Below, one piece after another: positions 15,092 to 24,975 of a stretch of 64,000 nucleotides of DNA. The DNA lies in the NCBI RefSeq assembly GCF_004342605.1, contig NZ_SLZL01000004.1, positions 1-64,000 on the forward strand, written 5' to 3'. The notes under the pieces were generated by a model. The model worked only from the letters and a program-made list of their open reading frames with translations. It made no database searches and was not told the DNA's origin. Each line of letters begins with the position of its first letter. Position 1 is the first letter of the stretch. Source of the stretch: Caulobacter sp. BK020 (GTDB lineage: Bacteria > Pseudomonadota > Alphaproteobacteria > Caulobacterales > Caulobacteraceae). A program made the position numbers and the translations under genes.

Positions 15092-16108
15092 TCAGGCCCG
15101 CCGACTGACCGCGAAGTCGGCCAGGCTCTCGAGACTGGCGCGCCAGTCGTTGGCCGGGAAGCCCGACAGGGCCGCCTTGGCCTTGTCGGCATAGGCGGCG
15201 GCCAGATCGAGCGTAGCCTCTAGCGCGCCGGTGCCGACGATCAGTTCGCGAGCCCGGCGGAAATCGACCTCGGTCTGCTCGCGGCGGCCGATGGCCCGTT
15301 CCCAGAACTCGGCCTCGCGCGGGCCCGAGCGGGCGATGGCCAGCAGCAGCGGCAAGGTGGCCTTGCCTTCGCGGAAGTCGTCGCCGGCGTTCTTGCCCAG
15401 GGCTTCGGTCGTCCCGCCGTAGTCCAGAGCGTCGTCGGCCAGCTGGAAGGCCAGGCCGAGATTCATGCCATAGGCGCGCAGGGCGTCGGATTTCTCGGTC
15501 GGGACGCCGGCCGAGACGCCGCCGGCTTCCGACGCCGCGGCGAACAGCTCGGCGGTCTTGGCGCCGATGATCTCCAGGTACAGCGCCTGCGAAAGGTTCA
15601 GGTCGTGACTGCGGGTTAGTTGAAGCACTTCGCCTTCGGCGATCACGCGGCTTGCACGGGCCAGGATCTCCAGCGCCTTCATCGAGTTCGTCTCGACCAT
15701 CAGCTCGAAGGCCCGGGCGAACAGGAAGTCGCCGACCAGCACGCTCTGCGCCGCGCCCCAGATCAGGTGGGCCGCGACCTTGCCGCGCCGCAGCTGGCTG
15801 CCGTCGACCACGTCGTCATGCAGCAGGGTGGCGGTGTGGATGAACTCGACGGCGGCGGCCAGCTTCAGGCAGGTGTCGTTGTCCGAGCCGGCCAAGCGCG
15901 CGGCGGCCACGGTCAGCAGCGGACGCAGGCGCTTGCCGCCGGCGGCGATCAGGTGCTCGGCCAGGGCCGGAATGACCGGCACTTCGCTCTGCATGCGCGC
16001 GGTGATCAGAGCATCGACCCCGGCCATGTCGGCGGCGGCCAGCCGCACGAGACGATCCACCGATCCCGGCTGGCGGGCGAGGGTCGCTGCAGCTGCGTCC
16101 AAAACCAT
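15092..16108 (-). CDS. ispB: Polyprenyl (octa/decaprenyl) diphosphate synthase
   Basis: A 338-residue trans-prenyltransferase that extends isoprenoid chains for the ubiquinone side chain. The first Asp-rich motif is LLHDDVVDGSQLRRG and the second is QLADDALDYGG; GGKRLRP binds isopentenyl diphosphate. The small residues before the first motif agree with a long-chain product, but chain length cannot be read reliably (decaprenyl is usual in alphaproteobacteria). The start is at MVLDAAAATL. Confidence 0.92.
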   Translation of the reverse strand: MVLDAAAATLARQPGSVDRLVRLAAADMAGVDALITARMQSEVPVIPALAEHLIAAGGKRLRPLLTVAAARLAGSDNDTCLKLAAAVEFIHTATLLHDDVVDGSQLRRGKVAAHLIWGAAQSVLVGDFLFARAFELMVETNSMKALEILARASRVIAEGEVLQLTRSHDLNLSQALYLEIIGAKTAELFAAASEAGGVSAGVPTEKSDALRAYGMNLGLAFQLADDALDYGGTTEALGKNAGDDFREGKATLPLLLAIARSGPREAEFWERAIGRREQTEVDFRRARELIVGTGALEATLDLAAAYADKAKAALSGFPANDWRASLESLADFAVSRRA

Positions 16109-16234
16109 ACTCTCCCTGGCTGACGCCCGCCGGCGGTCGGCGTACGCCTCGCGTCCCTTGGGCTTGATCAGCCGTTGCGAGCGACAATGGTGGCGGGATA
16201 GGTCAGGGTCAAGGCGAGCACAAGGCTTGAAACG

Positions 16235-17002
16235 TTGCCGAACGAGATACCCGCGGCCGGAAGCCCGCCAAGCGTCACCGAAGACGCCGTCCTCAACGGC
16301 CGCGTGCGGCTGCGCCAGCCCCTGGCGGGCTATCGGGCGGGCCTGGACGCGGCCCTGCTGGCGGCGACCTGCGACGCGGAGCCCGGCGAGCGGGTGATCG
16401 AGGCCGGCTGCGGGGTCGGCGGCGCGCTGCTGGCGGCGGCCGCCCGCCGCCCCGGCGCCCGATTCGTCGGCGTGGAGCGCGATTCCGTCGCCGTCGAACT
16501 GGCCCGAGCCAATGCGGCGCTCAATGGACTCCAGGATCGGGTCGAGATCGTCGGGGGCGATGTCGAGCGCGGCTTCCGCTTCCTGGAGCTGCCGGTGTTC
16601 GACGCGGTCATGAGCAATCCGCCGTTCTTCGACGACCCCGCCGCCTTGCGCGCCCCCGCGCCGGAGAAGTCCGGGGCCTGGATGGCGGATGGCGGCCTGG
16701 CGGCCTGGACCGGTTTCTGTCTCAAGGCGGTGCGCGAGGGCGGGACGATCACCGTGATCCACCGCGCCGACCGGCTGGCCGACCTGCTGGCCCTGCTGGC
16801 GCCCAAGGCCGGCTCGTTCCGGATTCGCCCGGTCGCGCCTTTCGCCGACGCTCCGGCCAAGCGGGTGATCGTCCGGGCGATCAAGACCGGCAAGGCCCCG
16901 CTGGTGTTGTTGCCGCCGCTGGTGCTGCACGAGCGGGACAGCCCGGGGCATTCAGCGGCGGCCGAGGCGATCTTGCGGGGAGATGCGGCGCTCGGGTGGT
17001 GA
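16235..17002 (+). CDS. TrmN6-like SAM-dependent methyltransferase
   Basis: A 255-residue protein from TTG, divergent from the prenyl synthase. SAM motif I is VIEAGCGVGGALLAAAAR, and the catalytic NPPF (AVMSNPPFFDDP) marks N6-adenine or glutamine methylases. The family and length match tRNA1(Val) (adenine-37-N6) methyltransferase, TrmN6 (YfiC). The RNA target is inferred from the family. Confidence 0.8.
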   Translation: MPNEIPAAGSPPSVTEDAVLNGRVRLRQPLAGYRAGLDAALLAATCDAEPGERVIEAGCGVGGALLAAAARRPGARFVGVERDSVAVELARANAALNGLQDRVEIVGGDVERGFRFLELPVFDAVMSNPPFFDDPAALRAPAPEKSGAWMADGGLAAWTGFCLKAVREGGTITVIHRADRLADLLALLAPKAGSFRIRPVAPFADAPAKRVIVRAIKTGKAPLVLLPPLVLHERDSPGHSAAAEAILRGDAALGW

Positions 17003-17003
17003 T

Positions 17004-17124
17004 CACTTGCCCCCACCTGGCGGCTTCGCCGCCTGTCCGCCCCCATAGGGGGCGGAGCCTAAGCGCGTAAGCTCTTCCCCCTATGGGGGAAGACGATCGC
17101 GAAGCGATCCGTAGGGGGCAAGTG
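17004..17124. repeat. 121-bp imperfect inverted repeat
   Basis: The outer arms CACTTGCCCCC (17004-17014) and GGGGGCAAGTG (17114-17124) are exact complements. Inside are smaller hairpins: GGCGGCTTCGCCGCC, CCGCCCCCATAGGGGGCGG, CTTCCCCCTATGGGGGAAG and GATCGCGAAGCGATC. It separates convergent genes and could terminate both, or be a dispersed intergenic element. A U-tract is lacking. Confidence 0.8.
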
Positions 17125-17140
17125 CGTGAGCCCTAGCCCC

Positions 17141-17704
17141 CTACTCCGCATACAACGCCAGCGCCTCCAGGCACATCTCCAGCCCGGTCAGGTCGTGCAG
17201 CGGGTCGTCGGTGATGATCACGAACAGCCGGCGGGCCTCGGCCCAGAGCATCAGGGTCTCGGGCAGGCCGAAGTCCTCGACCACGCAGCCGTCCCCGTCG
17301 CGCCACACGCCGTGCTCGTCGCGCTGGGCGCCGACATGCACCTCGACCCGGTCGACATATTCGGCCTCGCTCTCGTCGGCGACGTTGACATAGGCCACGA
17401 CCGGACGCCCCAGCCCGGCCAGAACCCCGGCCTCGAAGGCGGCGGCGCTGGCGCAGGAGGGGCCGCGGAACGGCGTCAGGTTGATGATCCCGGCGTCGGC
17501 CTGCCGCAGCTTGGCCATCCTCTCGGCGTAGAGTTCGCGGGCCTGGACCTCGACATTGTCGGCCTGGGTCTCGACGACGGCCGGCGCGGTCAGGCCGGTG
17601 AAGCCGTTGTCGGCGCAGAAGGCGCGCTGGCGCGCGGCCTGGGCCTCGGCGTCGGGAAGCCAGGGCTCGGGGCCGGCCAGCCAGATGGAACGTACGGGTC
17701 TCAT
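17141..17704 (-). CDS. Nucleoside 2-deoxyribosyltransferase-like protein
   Basis: A 187-residue protein with the Rossmann-like deoxyribosyltransferase fold: SIWLAGPEPWLPDAE at the N-terminus, AGIINLTPFRGPSCASAAAFEAGVLAGLGRPVVAYVN in the middle (acid-rich active site E in the AAFEAG helix). A C-terminal region rich in alanine and leucine follows. The substrate range and whether it transfers or hydrolyses nucleosides are unknown. The start is MRPVRSIWL. Confidence 0.78.
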   Translation of the reverse strand: MRPVRSIWLAGPEPWLPDAEAQAARQRAFCADNGFTGLTAPAVVETQADNVEVQARELYAERMAKLRQADAGIINLTPFRGPSCASAAAFEAGVLAGLGRPVVAYVNVADESEAEYVDRVEVHVGAQRDEHGVWRDGDGCVVEDFGLPETLMLWAEARRLFVIITDDPLHDLTGLEMCLEALALYAE

Positions 17705-17744
17705 GTCCCTTAGAACTTGCCGAAACGCGACGCTGTCAACCGCC

Positions 17745-18566
17745 ATGAGAACCATGATCGCTCCAAAGACCGACCTGGACCGCCGCGCCCTGATCGCCAC
17801 GACCGCCGCCGCCCTGGTCTCTCCCGGCCTCGCCCAGGCCGCCCCCAGCGATCCGTGGCTCGCCTACGACCGCCGCCTGCGCCGCCAGCTGGCCGAGAGC
17901 CGGGGCGACTTCGACCCCGATTTCGAGACCGACCTGCGTGACCTGGGCGACCTTTTCCGGCGCGGCCGGGGCCTTTCCGAACTCGCGCCCGATCCCGGCC
18001 TGACCCTGGCGGCCCGCGCCCACGCCGCCGACATCGCCCGCACCGGCGTCTTCGACCACATGACCCGTGAGGGCTTCGGCCCCGCCGCGCGGGTCGGCCT
18101 GCTGGCCCGCGACCTGGTCGGCGCCCCGGCCGAGAACATCGCCGAGCGGCTGAACGCCGACGGCGCGGTGCGGCCCGACCAGATCATGGGCCAGTGGAAG
18201 GGCAGCGCCGGCCACCGCGCCAACCTGCTGGCCCCGGGCTTCACCCATGTGGGCTACGGCGCGCTGCGCCGGGGGCGTGAGGTGATCGCCGTAGGAGCCT
18301 ATGCCGAGGTCTCCGCCCGTCTGACCACTCCCGCGCCCCTCCGCGTGGCGTCGGTCGCGGCCATCGCCGCGGGCCTGGCCAACGCCACCCCGCGCATCGA
18401 CCAGTTCTCGGTCTCCGAGCCCGGCGTCGAGGCTCTGGTCGAGACCTATGTCGAGGCGCCGGGAGCCCGGACCCTGCCGCCGGGCGCCTGGCAGCTGCGC
18501 CCGCACCTGTCGACCGGCGCGCGGAAGTACCAGGTGGCCTGGGGACCGGTGTTCGTGCTGGGGTAG
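17745..18566 (+). CDS. Exported CAP (SCP/PR-1) domain protein
   Basis: A 273-residue protein with a Tat-like signal (DRRALIATTAAALVSPGLAQA). The CAP domain is at about residues 80-190, with LTLAARAHAADIARTGVFDHMT, ENIAERL and GSAGHRANLLAPGFTHVGYG, including the conserved His residues. A beta-rich C-terminal extension follows. CAP proteins bind lipids or act extracellularly; no specific activity can be given. The ATG at 17754 is an alternative start. Confidence 0.85.
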   Translation: MRTMIAPKTDLDRRALIATTAAALVSPGLAQAAPSDPWLAYDRRLRRQLAESRGDFDPDFETDLRDLGDLFRRGRGLSELAPDPGLTLAARAHAADIARTGVFDHMTREGFGPAARVGLLARDLVGAPAENIAERLNADGAVRPDQIMGQWKGSAGHRANLLAPGFTHVGYGALRRGREVIAVGAYAEVSARLTTPAPLRVASVAAIAAGLANATPRIDQFSVSEPGVEALVETYVEAPGARTLPPGAWQLRPHLSTGARKYQVAWGPVFVLG

Positions 18567-18573
18567 CGCGCAA

Positions 18574-18606
18574 CGAAAAACGGCGAGCCCTTTCGAGCCC
18601 GCCGTT
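18574..18606 (-). terminator. Terminator of ilvC
   Basis: An AACGGCG/CGCCGTT stem with a long loop is followed on the minus strand by TTTTT, directly after the ilvC stop. It may also stop readthrough from the convergent CAP gene. Confidence 0.65.
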
Positions 18607-18632
18607 CGTCGCTCCGGCGATGAAGCCGAGGC

Positions 18633-19742
<1,110 letters not shown>

Positions 19743-19819
19743 TCAAGGCGACGACGACAGAACGTTGTGGCCGGAAAGCCTCTGTGGCGACGTTTTAGAC
19801 GCTGGAGCGTTTCCCCGCC

Positions 19820-20755
19820 ATGGCCAGCCTCGAAGAAGCGCCCGAAGACGCCCCGCTTATTTCCCCCAGGCCCAGCGAGGACCGCGCCCTGCGGGTGCTG
19901 GTGGTCGCCGGCTCGCAGCGACGCCAGAACAGCTGTCCGGGCCTGGATTCCAAGGCCCGCGCCCTGATGCTGCGGATGGCCGCCCGCCTGCCCGCCGCGT
20001 GGCAGATCGACACCGAGGACCTGGGCAACCAGCACGGCAGGCCGAAGATCCAGGCCTGCAACGCCTGCGTCAGCTCGTCGATGGCGCTCTGCGTCTGGCC
20101 CTGCAACTGCTACGGCCCGCGCAGCGGCGCCCAGCCGGATCTGATGTGGGACCTGGACCTCTATGGCCGCCTGGCCCGGGCCGACGCCTGGGCCTTCATC
20201 GGTCCGACCAACTGGTATGGCCCCTCCACAAACTTCAAGCTGATGTTCGACCGCCTGGTCTGCGCGGCCGGCGGCAATCCGCGCCCCGACCTCATCGACA
20301 AGAAGGACACCCTGAAAGCCCAGGCCCTGGAGCGCTCGCCCCAGTGGCGGCGGCTGACCCGAAACCACCTGGAGGGCCGCACGGCGGCGTTCTTCACCTA
20401 TTGCGACGGCGGGGCCAACGAGATGGGTGAGGACGGCAGGCCCCGGCTGGTCCGGCGCAAGGACTGGTTCGATCCGGGCCAGGAGCCCTACAAAGACGAG
20501 AGAATGGCCTATCAGGGCCTGGTCTGGCAGTGCCGCTACAGTGGGATCGAGGTTCCCGATCCGCTGTGGACCGCGGGCGTGTTTGGCGAGGGGCGGCCCT
20601 ATGCCGACGATCAGGCCGACGACATGATGACCGAGACCGACCACCTCGCCGACTTCGACGCCTGGGTCGATCGCTTCATCACCCATGTGGCCCTGAAGGG
20701 GATCGTGGCGACCAAGGCCGACGAGCGGGCGGCGAAGTCGACGACGAACGTCTAG
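19820..20755 (+). CDS. NAD(P)H-dependent flavin oxidoreductase (flavodoxin-like fold)
   Basis: A 311-residue protein. The FMN phosphate loop VLVVAGSQRRQNSCPG (about residues 25-40) and the GPTNWYGPSTNFKLMFDRL segment (about 132-152) define an NADPH-dependent FMN reductase/flavodoxin fold. A cysteine cluster, ACNACVSSSMALCVWPCNCYG (about 79-99), is unusual for plain FMN reductases and is reminiscent of iron-sulfur flavoproteins. The TAG stop lies within the CTAG at the start of the following 106-bp palindromic element. Confidence 0.78.
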   Translation: MASLEEAPEDAPLISPRPSEDRALRVLVVAGSQRRQNSCPGLDSKARALMLRMAARLPAAWQIDTEDLGNQHGRPKIQACNACVSSSMALCVWPCNCYGPRSGAQPDLMWDLDLYGRLARADAWAFIGPTNWYGPSTNFKLMFDRLVCAAGGNPRPDLIDKKDTLKAQALERSPQWRRLTRNHLEGRTAAFFTYCDGGANEMGEDGRPRLVRRKDWFDPGQEPYKDERMAYQGLVWQCRYSGIEVPDPLWTAGVFGEGRPYADDQADDMMTETDHLADFDAWVDRFITHVALKGIVATKADERAAKSTTNV

Positions 20756-20857
20756 AGCAAGCCGCGCGATACAGGAATCGGGCAGCTTGCTCTAGATTTC
20801 TGTTTTCGCATCGCTTTTGCGGAAAACCGGCGTCCACTTTTCCGCGCGGTGCTCTAG
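20752..20857 (-). repeat. 106-bp palindromic CTAG-bounded repeat, copy 2
   Basis: This is copy 1 (556-661) in inverted orientation, same length, with the same modules and an internal CTAG. It differs in the loop and arms of the terminal hairpin. It exactly fills the gap between two convergent genes: the left CTAG supplies the TAG of the flavoprotein gene and the right CTAG (20854-20857) supplies the TAG of the DoxX gene. Confidence 0.88.
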
Positions 20858-21255
20858 GCGTTCGCCGTCTCGCGCCAAGGGAACAGCGCTCGCAGCGCCG
20901 GGGTGCGCAACCAGAGGCCGCCCCACATGAACAGGCCCAGATAGATCGAGAACAACTCGTGGCTGAACAGCGGGTTCTCGACTCGGATCTGGGTGGCCAT
21001 CGCCCCGCCCAGCAGGCCGGTCATCAGAACCGCGCCCAGCACGGCCGTACGCGGGAACAGGTAGAGGACGACGAAGGTCAGCTCCATGAGTCCGATCATC
21101 AGAACGTAATCGGCCTTCCAGCCCAGGGCGGTCAGGGTGTCGGCCGCCACTGGCATGCCGGTCAGTTTCGGCAGGACGGACGCGCCCAGCATGAACAGGG
21201 CGAACAGGCCGGACAGGACGCGTCCTGTCCAGACCATGGGCGAAGCTTTCAACAT
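20854..21255 (-). CDS. DoxX-family membrane protein
   Basis: A 133-residue inner-membrane protein with four hydrophobic helices. LSGLFALFMLGASVLPKLTG, LMIGLMELTFVVLYLFPRTAVLGAVLMTGLLGGAMATQIRV and LFSIYLGLFMWGGLWL match the DoxX/DoxX-like family. Function is not assigned. A start at MLKASPMVW is chosen because AAAGGA lies 6 nt upstream; an in-frame ATG 24 bp earlier is an alternative. Its TAG stop lies in the CTAG of the palindromic element. Confidence 0.85.
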   Translation of the reverse strand: MLKASPMVWTGRVLSGLFALFMLGASVLPKLTGMPVAADTLTALGWKADYVLMIGLMELTFVVLYLFPRTAVLGAVLMTGLLGGAMATQIRVENPLFSHELFSIYLGLFMWGGLWLRTPALRALFPWRETANA

Positions 21256-21394
21256 CGTCTTTCCTTTCGAGGTCGCCATGCGGCGGAAGGCGCCGCGGCA
21301 GAGCCCCCAGGACGATCCTCCAGACCGACCGCCGACACGCTCCGTCGAAAAACCTCAGCACGGAAACCTTGGACTTGAGAGCGGCCCGGAAACG

Positions 21395-21427
21395 AAAAAC
21401 CCCGGGCGGATCGAAATCCGCCCGGGG
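21395..21427 (-). terminator. Intrinsic terminator of the RcnB-like gene
   Basis: A perfect CCCCGGGCGGAT/ATCCGCCCGGGG hairpin followed by TTTTT on the minus strand, 20 bp after the stop of the RcnB-like gene. Confidence 0.88.
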
Positions 21428-21448
21428 TCCATTCAGGACGAGGCCGAT

Positions 21449-22324
21449 CTACCAGAACAGGTCGTAATAGACGCTCAGCACCTGGCCGCTCCAGACGTCG
21501 ACCAGCACGGCGTCGTCGCCGACCCGCACCCATTCGCAGCCGATCGGCGGATAGGGCAGGCCGTAGCGCCAGGCGTCCAGATAGTAGGACGAACCGTACC
21601 AGCCGCCCGGCAGGTAGTCGCCGAACGCCCAATGCCGAACATAGAAGCCGCGCGGATAGCGGTAGGCCGGGACCCGGTAGCGCTGCACGGCGCGATACGA
21701 GGGCCGGTAGCGGCGCTGGTCGTAACGCGGGCGATCGTTGTCGCGGTCGCGCCACTGACCGTTGTGACCCGGACGGCCCCAGTCGGGACGGCCCTGGTCG
21801 CCACGTCCGGGACCCCGGTCCCAGCCGCCGTTGCGGTCGCCGCGATCGCCGCGGTCGCTCCAGTTCCGATCGCCACGGTTTTGGTCGTCGCGGTTCTGAT
21901 CGCCACGATCCCAGCGGCCGTCGCGACCGTCCCGGCCTCGCCAGCCGTCCCGGTCGCCGCCTTCCCGCGGGTTGCGGGCCTGAGGCGCGGGCGGGGCTTG
22001 CTGCGGCTGCGGGGGCTGCTGAGCCTCGGGCGCCGGCCGGCCGCCGCCGTTCCAGTCGGGACGGCCGCCGCGATCGCCACGGTCCTCGCGCGACGGGCGC
22101 CAGCCGCCGCCTTCCCGCGGATTGCGGGCCTGAGGCGCGGGCTGGGCTTGCTGGGGCTGCTGTTGTTGCTGACGCCAGCCGCCGCCCTCGTCGCCGCGGC
22201 CGCCGTCCCGGCTGGCGCCGCGTTCGCCCCGACGATCCGGGCGATCCTGCCCGGCCCCGGCGGCTTCCGCCGCGACGCCGCCCATCAGGGACAGGATCAT
22301 CGCGGCCGTAATCAGACGTTTCAT
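21449..22324 (-). CDS. RcnB-domain secreted protein with low-complexity linker
   Basis: A 291-residue exported protein: signal peptide (residues 1-21, cleavage near AEA), a long disordered part rich in Gly, Arg, Asp, Gln and Pro (about 25-190) that repeats PAPQARNPREGG twice, and a C-terminal RcnB-like domain (about 195-291, ending WSGQVLSVYYDLFW). RcnB is a periplasmic nickel/cobalt homeostasis protein. The linker is much longer than in E. coli RcnB. Metal binding is not evident here and the role is inferred. Confidence 0.8.
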   Translation of the reverse strand: MKRLITAAMILSLMGGVAAEAAGAGQDRPDRRGERGASRDGGRGDEGGGWRQQQQQPQQAQPAPQARNPREGGGWRPSREDRGDRGGRPDWNGGGRPAPEAQQPPQPQQAPPAPQARNPREGGDRDGWRGRDGRDGRWDRGDQNRDDQNRGDRNWSDRGDRGDRNGGWDRGPGRGDQGRPDWGRPGHNGQWRDRDNDRPRYDQRRYRPSYRAVQRYRVPAYRYPRGFYVRHWAFGDYLPGGWYGSSYYLDAWRYGLPYPPIGCEWVRVGDDAVLVDVWSGQVLSVYYDLFW

Positions 22325-22458
22325 GTCTTTCCAAGTGCTCCAGGGGGCCCTTGCGCTGGCCCCGTCGCTCATCCCTTGTATGGAAGTGTCGGCCTTGCTC
22401 CATGAACCGCGTTTGAACGACGCCGCCCATCCCAGATTGTCTGAAAAGGGGATCCGCC

Positions 22459-23013
22459 ATGACCGCCAAACCGCAGGATGTGCTGGGCTTCTGGACCGCC
22501 GCCGGCCCCGACAAGTGGTTCGCCAAATCCGACGCCTTCGACGACGCCATCCGCCTGAAGTTCGAGCCCGTCCACCTGGCCGCCGCGCGAGGCAAGTACG
22601 ACGCCTGGGCGGCTGAAGCCGACGGCGCCCTGGCCCTGGTGATCCTGCTGGACCAGTTTCCTCGCAACCTCTACCGCGACAGCGGCCACGCCTTCGCCAC
22701 CGACGGCAAGGCCCGCGCCGTCGCCGCCGCCGCGGTGGCGGCCGGCCACGACAAGGCCGTCGCCCCCGAATTGCGGCCGTTCTTCTACCTGCCCTACGAG
22801 CACTCCGAATCCCTGGCCGACCAGGAAACCAGCATCGCCCTGTTCGAGGGGCTGCTGAAGGACACCGGCGACGCCGACAGCCTGAAATGGGCCATCGCCC
22901 ACCGCGACATCATCGCCCGCTTTGGCCGCTTTCCCCACCGAAACAAGGCCCTGGGCCGAAGCACGACCGCGGCCGAGCAGGCCTTCCTGGATCAAGGCGG
23001 CTTCGCCGGCTGA
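22459..23013 (+). CDS. DUF924 family protein
   Basis: A 184-residue protein with family motifs: DVLGFWTAAGPDKWFAKSDAFDDAIRLKF, LVILLDQFPRNLYRDSGHAFATD, FFYLPYEHSESLADQ and the terminal RFGRFPHRNKALGR. The fold is TPR-like and function is unknown. It is probably monocistronic; AAAAGGGG precedes the ATG. Confidence 0.9.
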   Translation: MTAKPQDVLGFWTAAGPDKWFAKSDAFDDAIRLKFEPVHLAAARGKYDAWAAEADGALALVILLDQFPRNLYRDSGHAFATDGKARAVAAAAVAAGHDKAVAPELRPFFYLPYEHSESLADQETSIALFEGLLKDTGDADSLKWAIAHRDIIARFGRFPHRNKALGRSTTAAEQAFLDQGGFAG

Positions 23014-23083
23014 CGCGAGCTTGGCCGCGCCCTCCGCGCAAGCTAAGGTTGGCGCTCGCAGTCAGGGATTACTGGAGCACATC

Positions 23084-24034
23084 ATGAAACCGTTATCGGG
23101 CCTGCTCACGGCCGGCCTCACGCTGTCGATCCTCGCGCCGAGCGCGGCCCTGGCCCAGGCCAAGCCGAGCAACGCCCAGAAGCTCCAGACCCAGGCGGTC
23201 GCCGAGATCCCCCACTGCGCCCGCAAGCTGGGCACCCTGTCGATCATGGACGGCGACGATCCGCGCGGCTGGATGCAGTACAATCTGGCTTCGCCGCAGA
23301 AGCTGCTGAAGGCCATGGTCCAGAAGTCGGGCTGCTTCAACCTGGTCGACCGCGGCGCGGGGCTCAACGCGGCGCAGATCGAGCGCAACATCGGCGGCAA
23401 TCTGGGCCTGCAGCGCGGCTCCAACGTCGGCCAGGGCCAGGTCAAGGCCGCCGACTACGTGCTGGTGGCCGAGGTCCAGGCCAGCGACAGCAACGCCGGC
23501 GGCGGCGCGGTGGCCGGCGCCATCGGCGGCTTGATCGGCGGTCGCGTCGGCGGCCTGGTCGGCGGCATCAAGACCAAGAAGCTGGAAGCCAACACCGTGC
23601 TGTCCCTGACCAATGTGCGCACCACCGAGACGGTGGCCGTGCAGGAGGGCTATGCGGCCAAGAACGACATCGGCTGGGGCGCGGGCGGCGGCTGGGGCTT
23701 CGGCGGCGCCGTCGGCGGCGGCTACGAGGACACCGAGATCGGCCGGATCATCACCCTGTCGTTCATCAACAGCTACACCAAGCTGGTCACGGACCTCGGC
23801 CTGCTGTCGGCGACGACCACGGCCGCGGCGGACGCGCCGTCCAAGACCTTCGTGGCGACCCGCGTGACCAACATGCGCGCTACCGCGGCGGCCGGCGGCA
23901 AGCTGATCCGCGCCCTCCCCGCCGGCGCCATCGTCTATCCGACCGGAACCAAGAACGGCCTGTGGTGGGAAGTGGCCGACGAGAACGACAATGTCGGCTG
24001 GGTGCTGAACACCGGCCTGGAGCCGGCGAAGTAG
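23084..24034 (+). CDS. CsgG-like exported protein with a C-terminal SH3-like domain
   Basis: A 316-residue protein with a signal peptide (1-24, ALAQA). Residues about 25-230 resemble the CsgG/curli-assembly fold: SGCFNLVDRG, DYVLVAEVQASDS, LSLTNVRTTETVAVQEG and a glycine-rich stretch. A bacterial SH3 domain follows (about 245-312; TRVTNMRATAAAGGKLIRALPAGA and WWEVADENDNVGWVLNTGL). No lipobox is visible, unlike CsgG itself, so curli export is unlikely. Confidence 0.75.
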   Translation: MKPLSGLLTAGLTLSILAPSAALAQAKPSNAQKLQTQAVAEIPHCARKLGTLSIMDGDDPRGWMQYNLASPQKLLKAMVQKSGCFNLVDRGAGLNAAQIERNIGGNLGLQRGSNVGQGQVKAADYVLVAEVQASDSNAGGGAVAGAIGGLIGGRVGGLVGGIKTKKLEANTVLSLTNVRTTETVAVQEGYAAKNDIGWGAGGGWGFGGAVGGGYEDTEIGRIITLSFINSYTKLVTDLGLLSATTTAAADAPSKTFVATRVTNMRATAAAGGKLIRALPAGAIVYPTGTKNGLWWEVADENDNVGWVLNTGLEPAK

Positions 24035-24057
24035 GCCCGCGACAGATCCACGACCAG

Positions 24058-24091
24058 ACGCCCCGCCCGAGACCTCGAGCGGGGCGTTTTT
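24058..24091 (+). terminator. Intrinsic terminator after the CsgG-like gene
   Basis: An ACGCCCCGC/GCGGGGCGT hairpin followed by TTTT, between the CsgG-like gene and thyA. Confidence 0.88.
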
Positions 24092-24132
24092 GTGATTGGC
24101 CAGCGCGGCGATTCGCGTAGGACAATGACGTC

Positions 24133-24975
24133 ATGAACGCCGTCGCGCCCATCCATGCCGATCCCGCCGCCGCCGACCATCCCGAGCGGCAGTACCTGAA
24201 CCTGCTGGCCGACATCCTGGACAACGGCGTCCAGCGCGGCGACCGCACGGGCACCGGCACGCTGGGCGTGTTCGGCCGGCAGATCCGCTTCGACCTGTCG
24301 AAGGGCTTCCCGGTCCTGACCACCAAGAAGCTGCACCTGCGCTCGATCATCGTCGAGCTGCTGTGGTTCCTGCGCGGCGAGACCAACGTGAAGTACTTGC
24401 AGGACAACGGCTGCAGGATCTGGGACGAATGGGCCGACGGGAACGGCGACCTGGGGCCGGTCTACGGCAAGCAGTGGCGCTCGTGGGCCGCGCCGAACGG
24501 CCAGTCCATCGACCAGATCGCCAACCTGATCGAGGGCCTGAAGACCAATCCCAACAGCCGCCGCCACATCGTCAGCGCCTGGAACCCGGCCGATGTCGAG
24601 GACATGGCCCTGCCGCCCTGCCACTGCCTGTTCCAGTTCTTCGTGGCGGATGGAAAGCTCAGCTGCCAGCTCTACCAGCGCAGCGCCGACGTCTTCCTGG
24701 GCGTGCCGTTCAACATCGCCTCCTACGCCCTGCTGACCATGATGGTCGCCCAGGTGGTGGGGCTGAAGCCGGGCGAGTTCGTCCACACCTTCGGCGACGC
24801 GCACCTCTATCTGAACCATCTGGACCAGGCCCGCGAACAGCTTCGGCGCGAGCCCAAACCGTTCCCCACCCTGAAGATGGCCGACAAGCGCGACCTGTTC
24901 GCCTTCGCGTACGAGGACTTCCAGCTGGAAGGCTACGAGGCTCACCCGCACATCAAGGCGGCGGTCGCGGTTTGA
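24133..24975 (+). CDS. thyA: Thymidylate synthase
   Basis: A 280-residue enzyme methylating dUMP with methylene-tetrahydrofolate. The catalytic cysteine is Cys163 in [12 protein letters not shown]; the dUMP phosphate-binding arginines are in [22 protein letters not shown] and [21 protein letters not shown]. The length is near the bacterial norm, with a short N-terminal extension. Together with folA 0.5 kb downstream it links dTMP synthesis to folate recycling. A frameshifted thioesterase gene overlaps its stop. Confidence 0.98.
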   Translation: MNAVAPIHADPAAADHPERQYLNLLADILDNGVQRGDRTGTGTLGVFGRQIRFDLSKGFPVLTTKKLHLRSIIVELLWFLRGETNVKYLQDNGCRIWDEWADGNGDLGPVYGKQWRSWAAPNGQSIDQIANLIEGLKTNPNSRRHIVSAWNPADVEDMALPPCHCLFQFFVADGKLSCQLYQRSADVFLGVPFNIASYALLTMMVAQVVGLKPGEFVHTFGDAHLYLNHLDQAREQLRREPKPFPTLKMADKRDLFAFAYEDFQLEGYEAHPHIKAAVAV

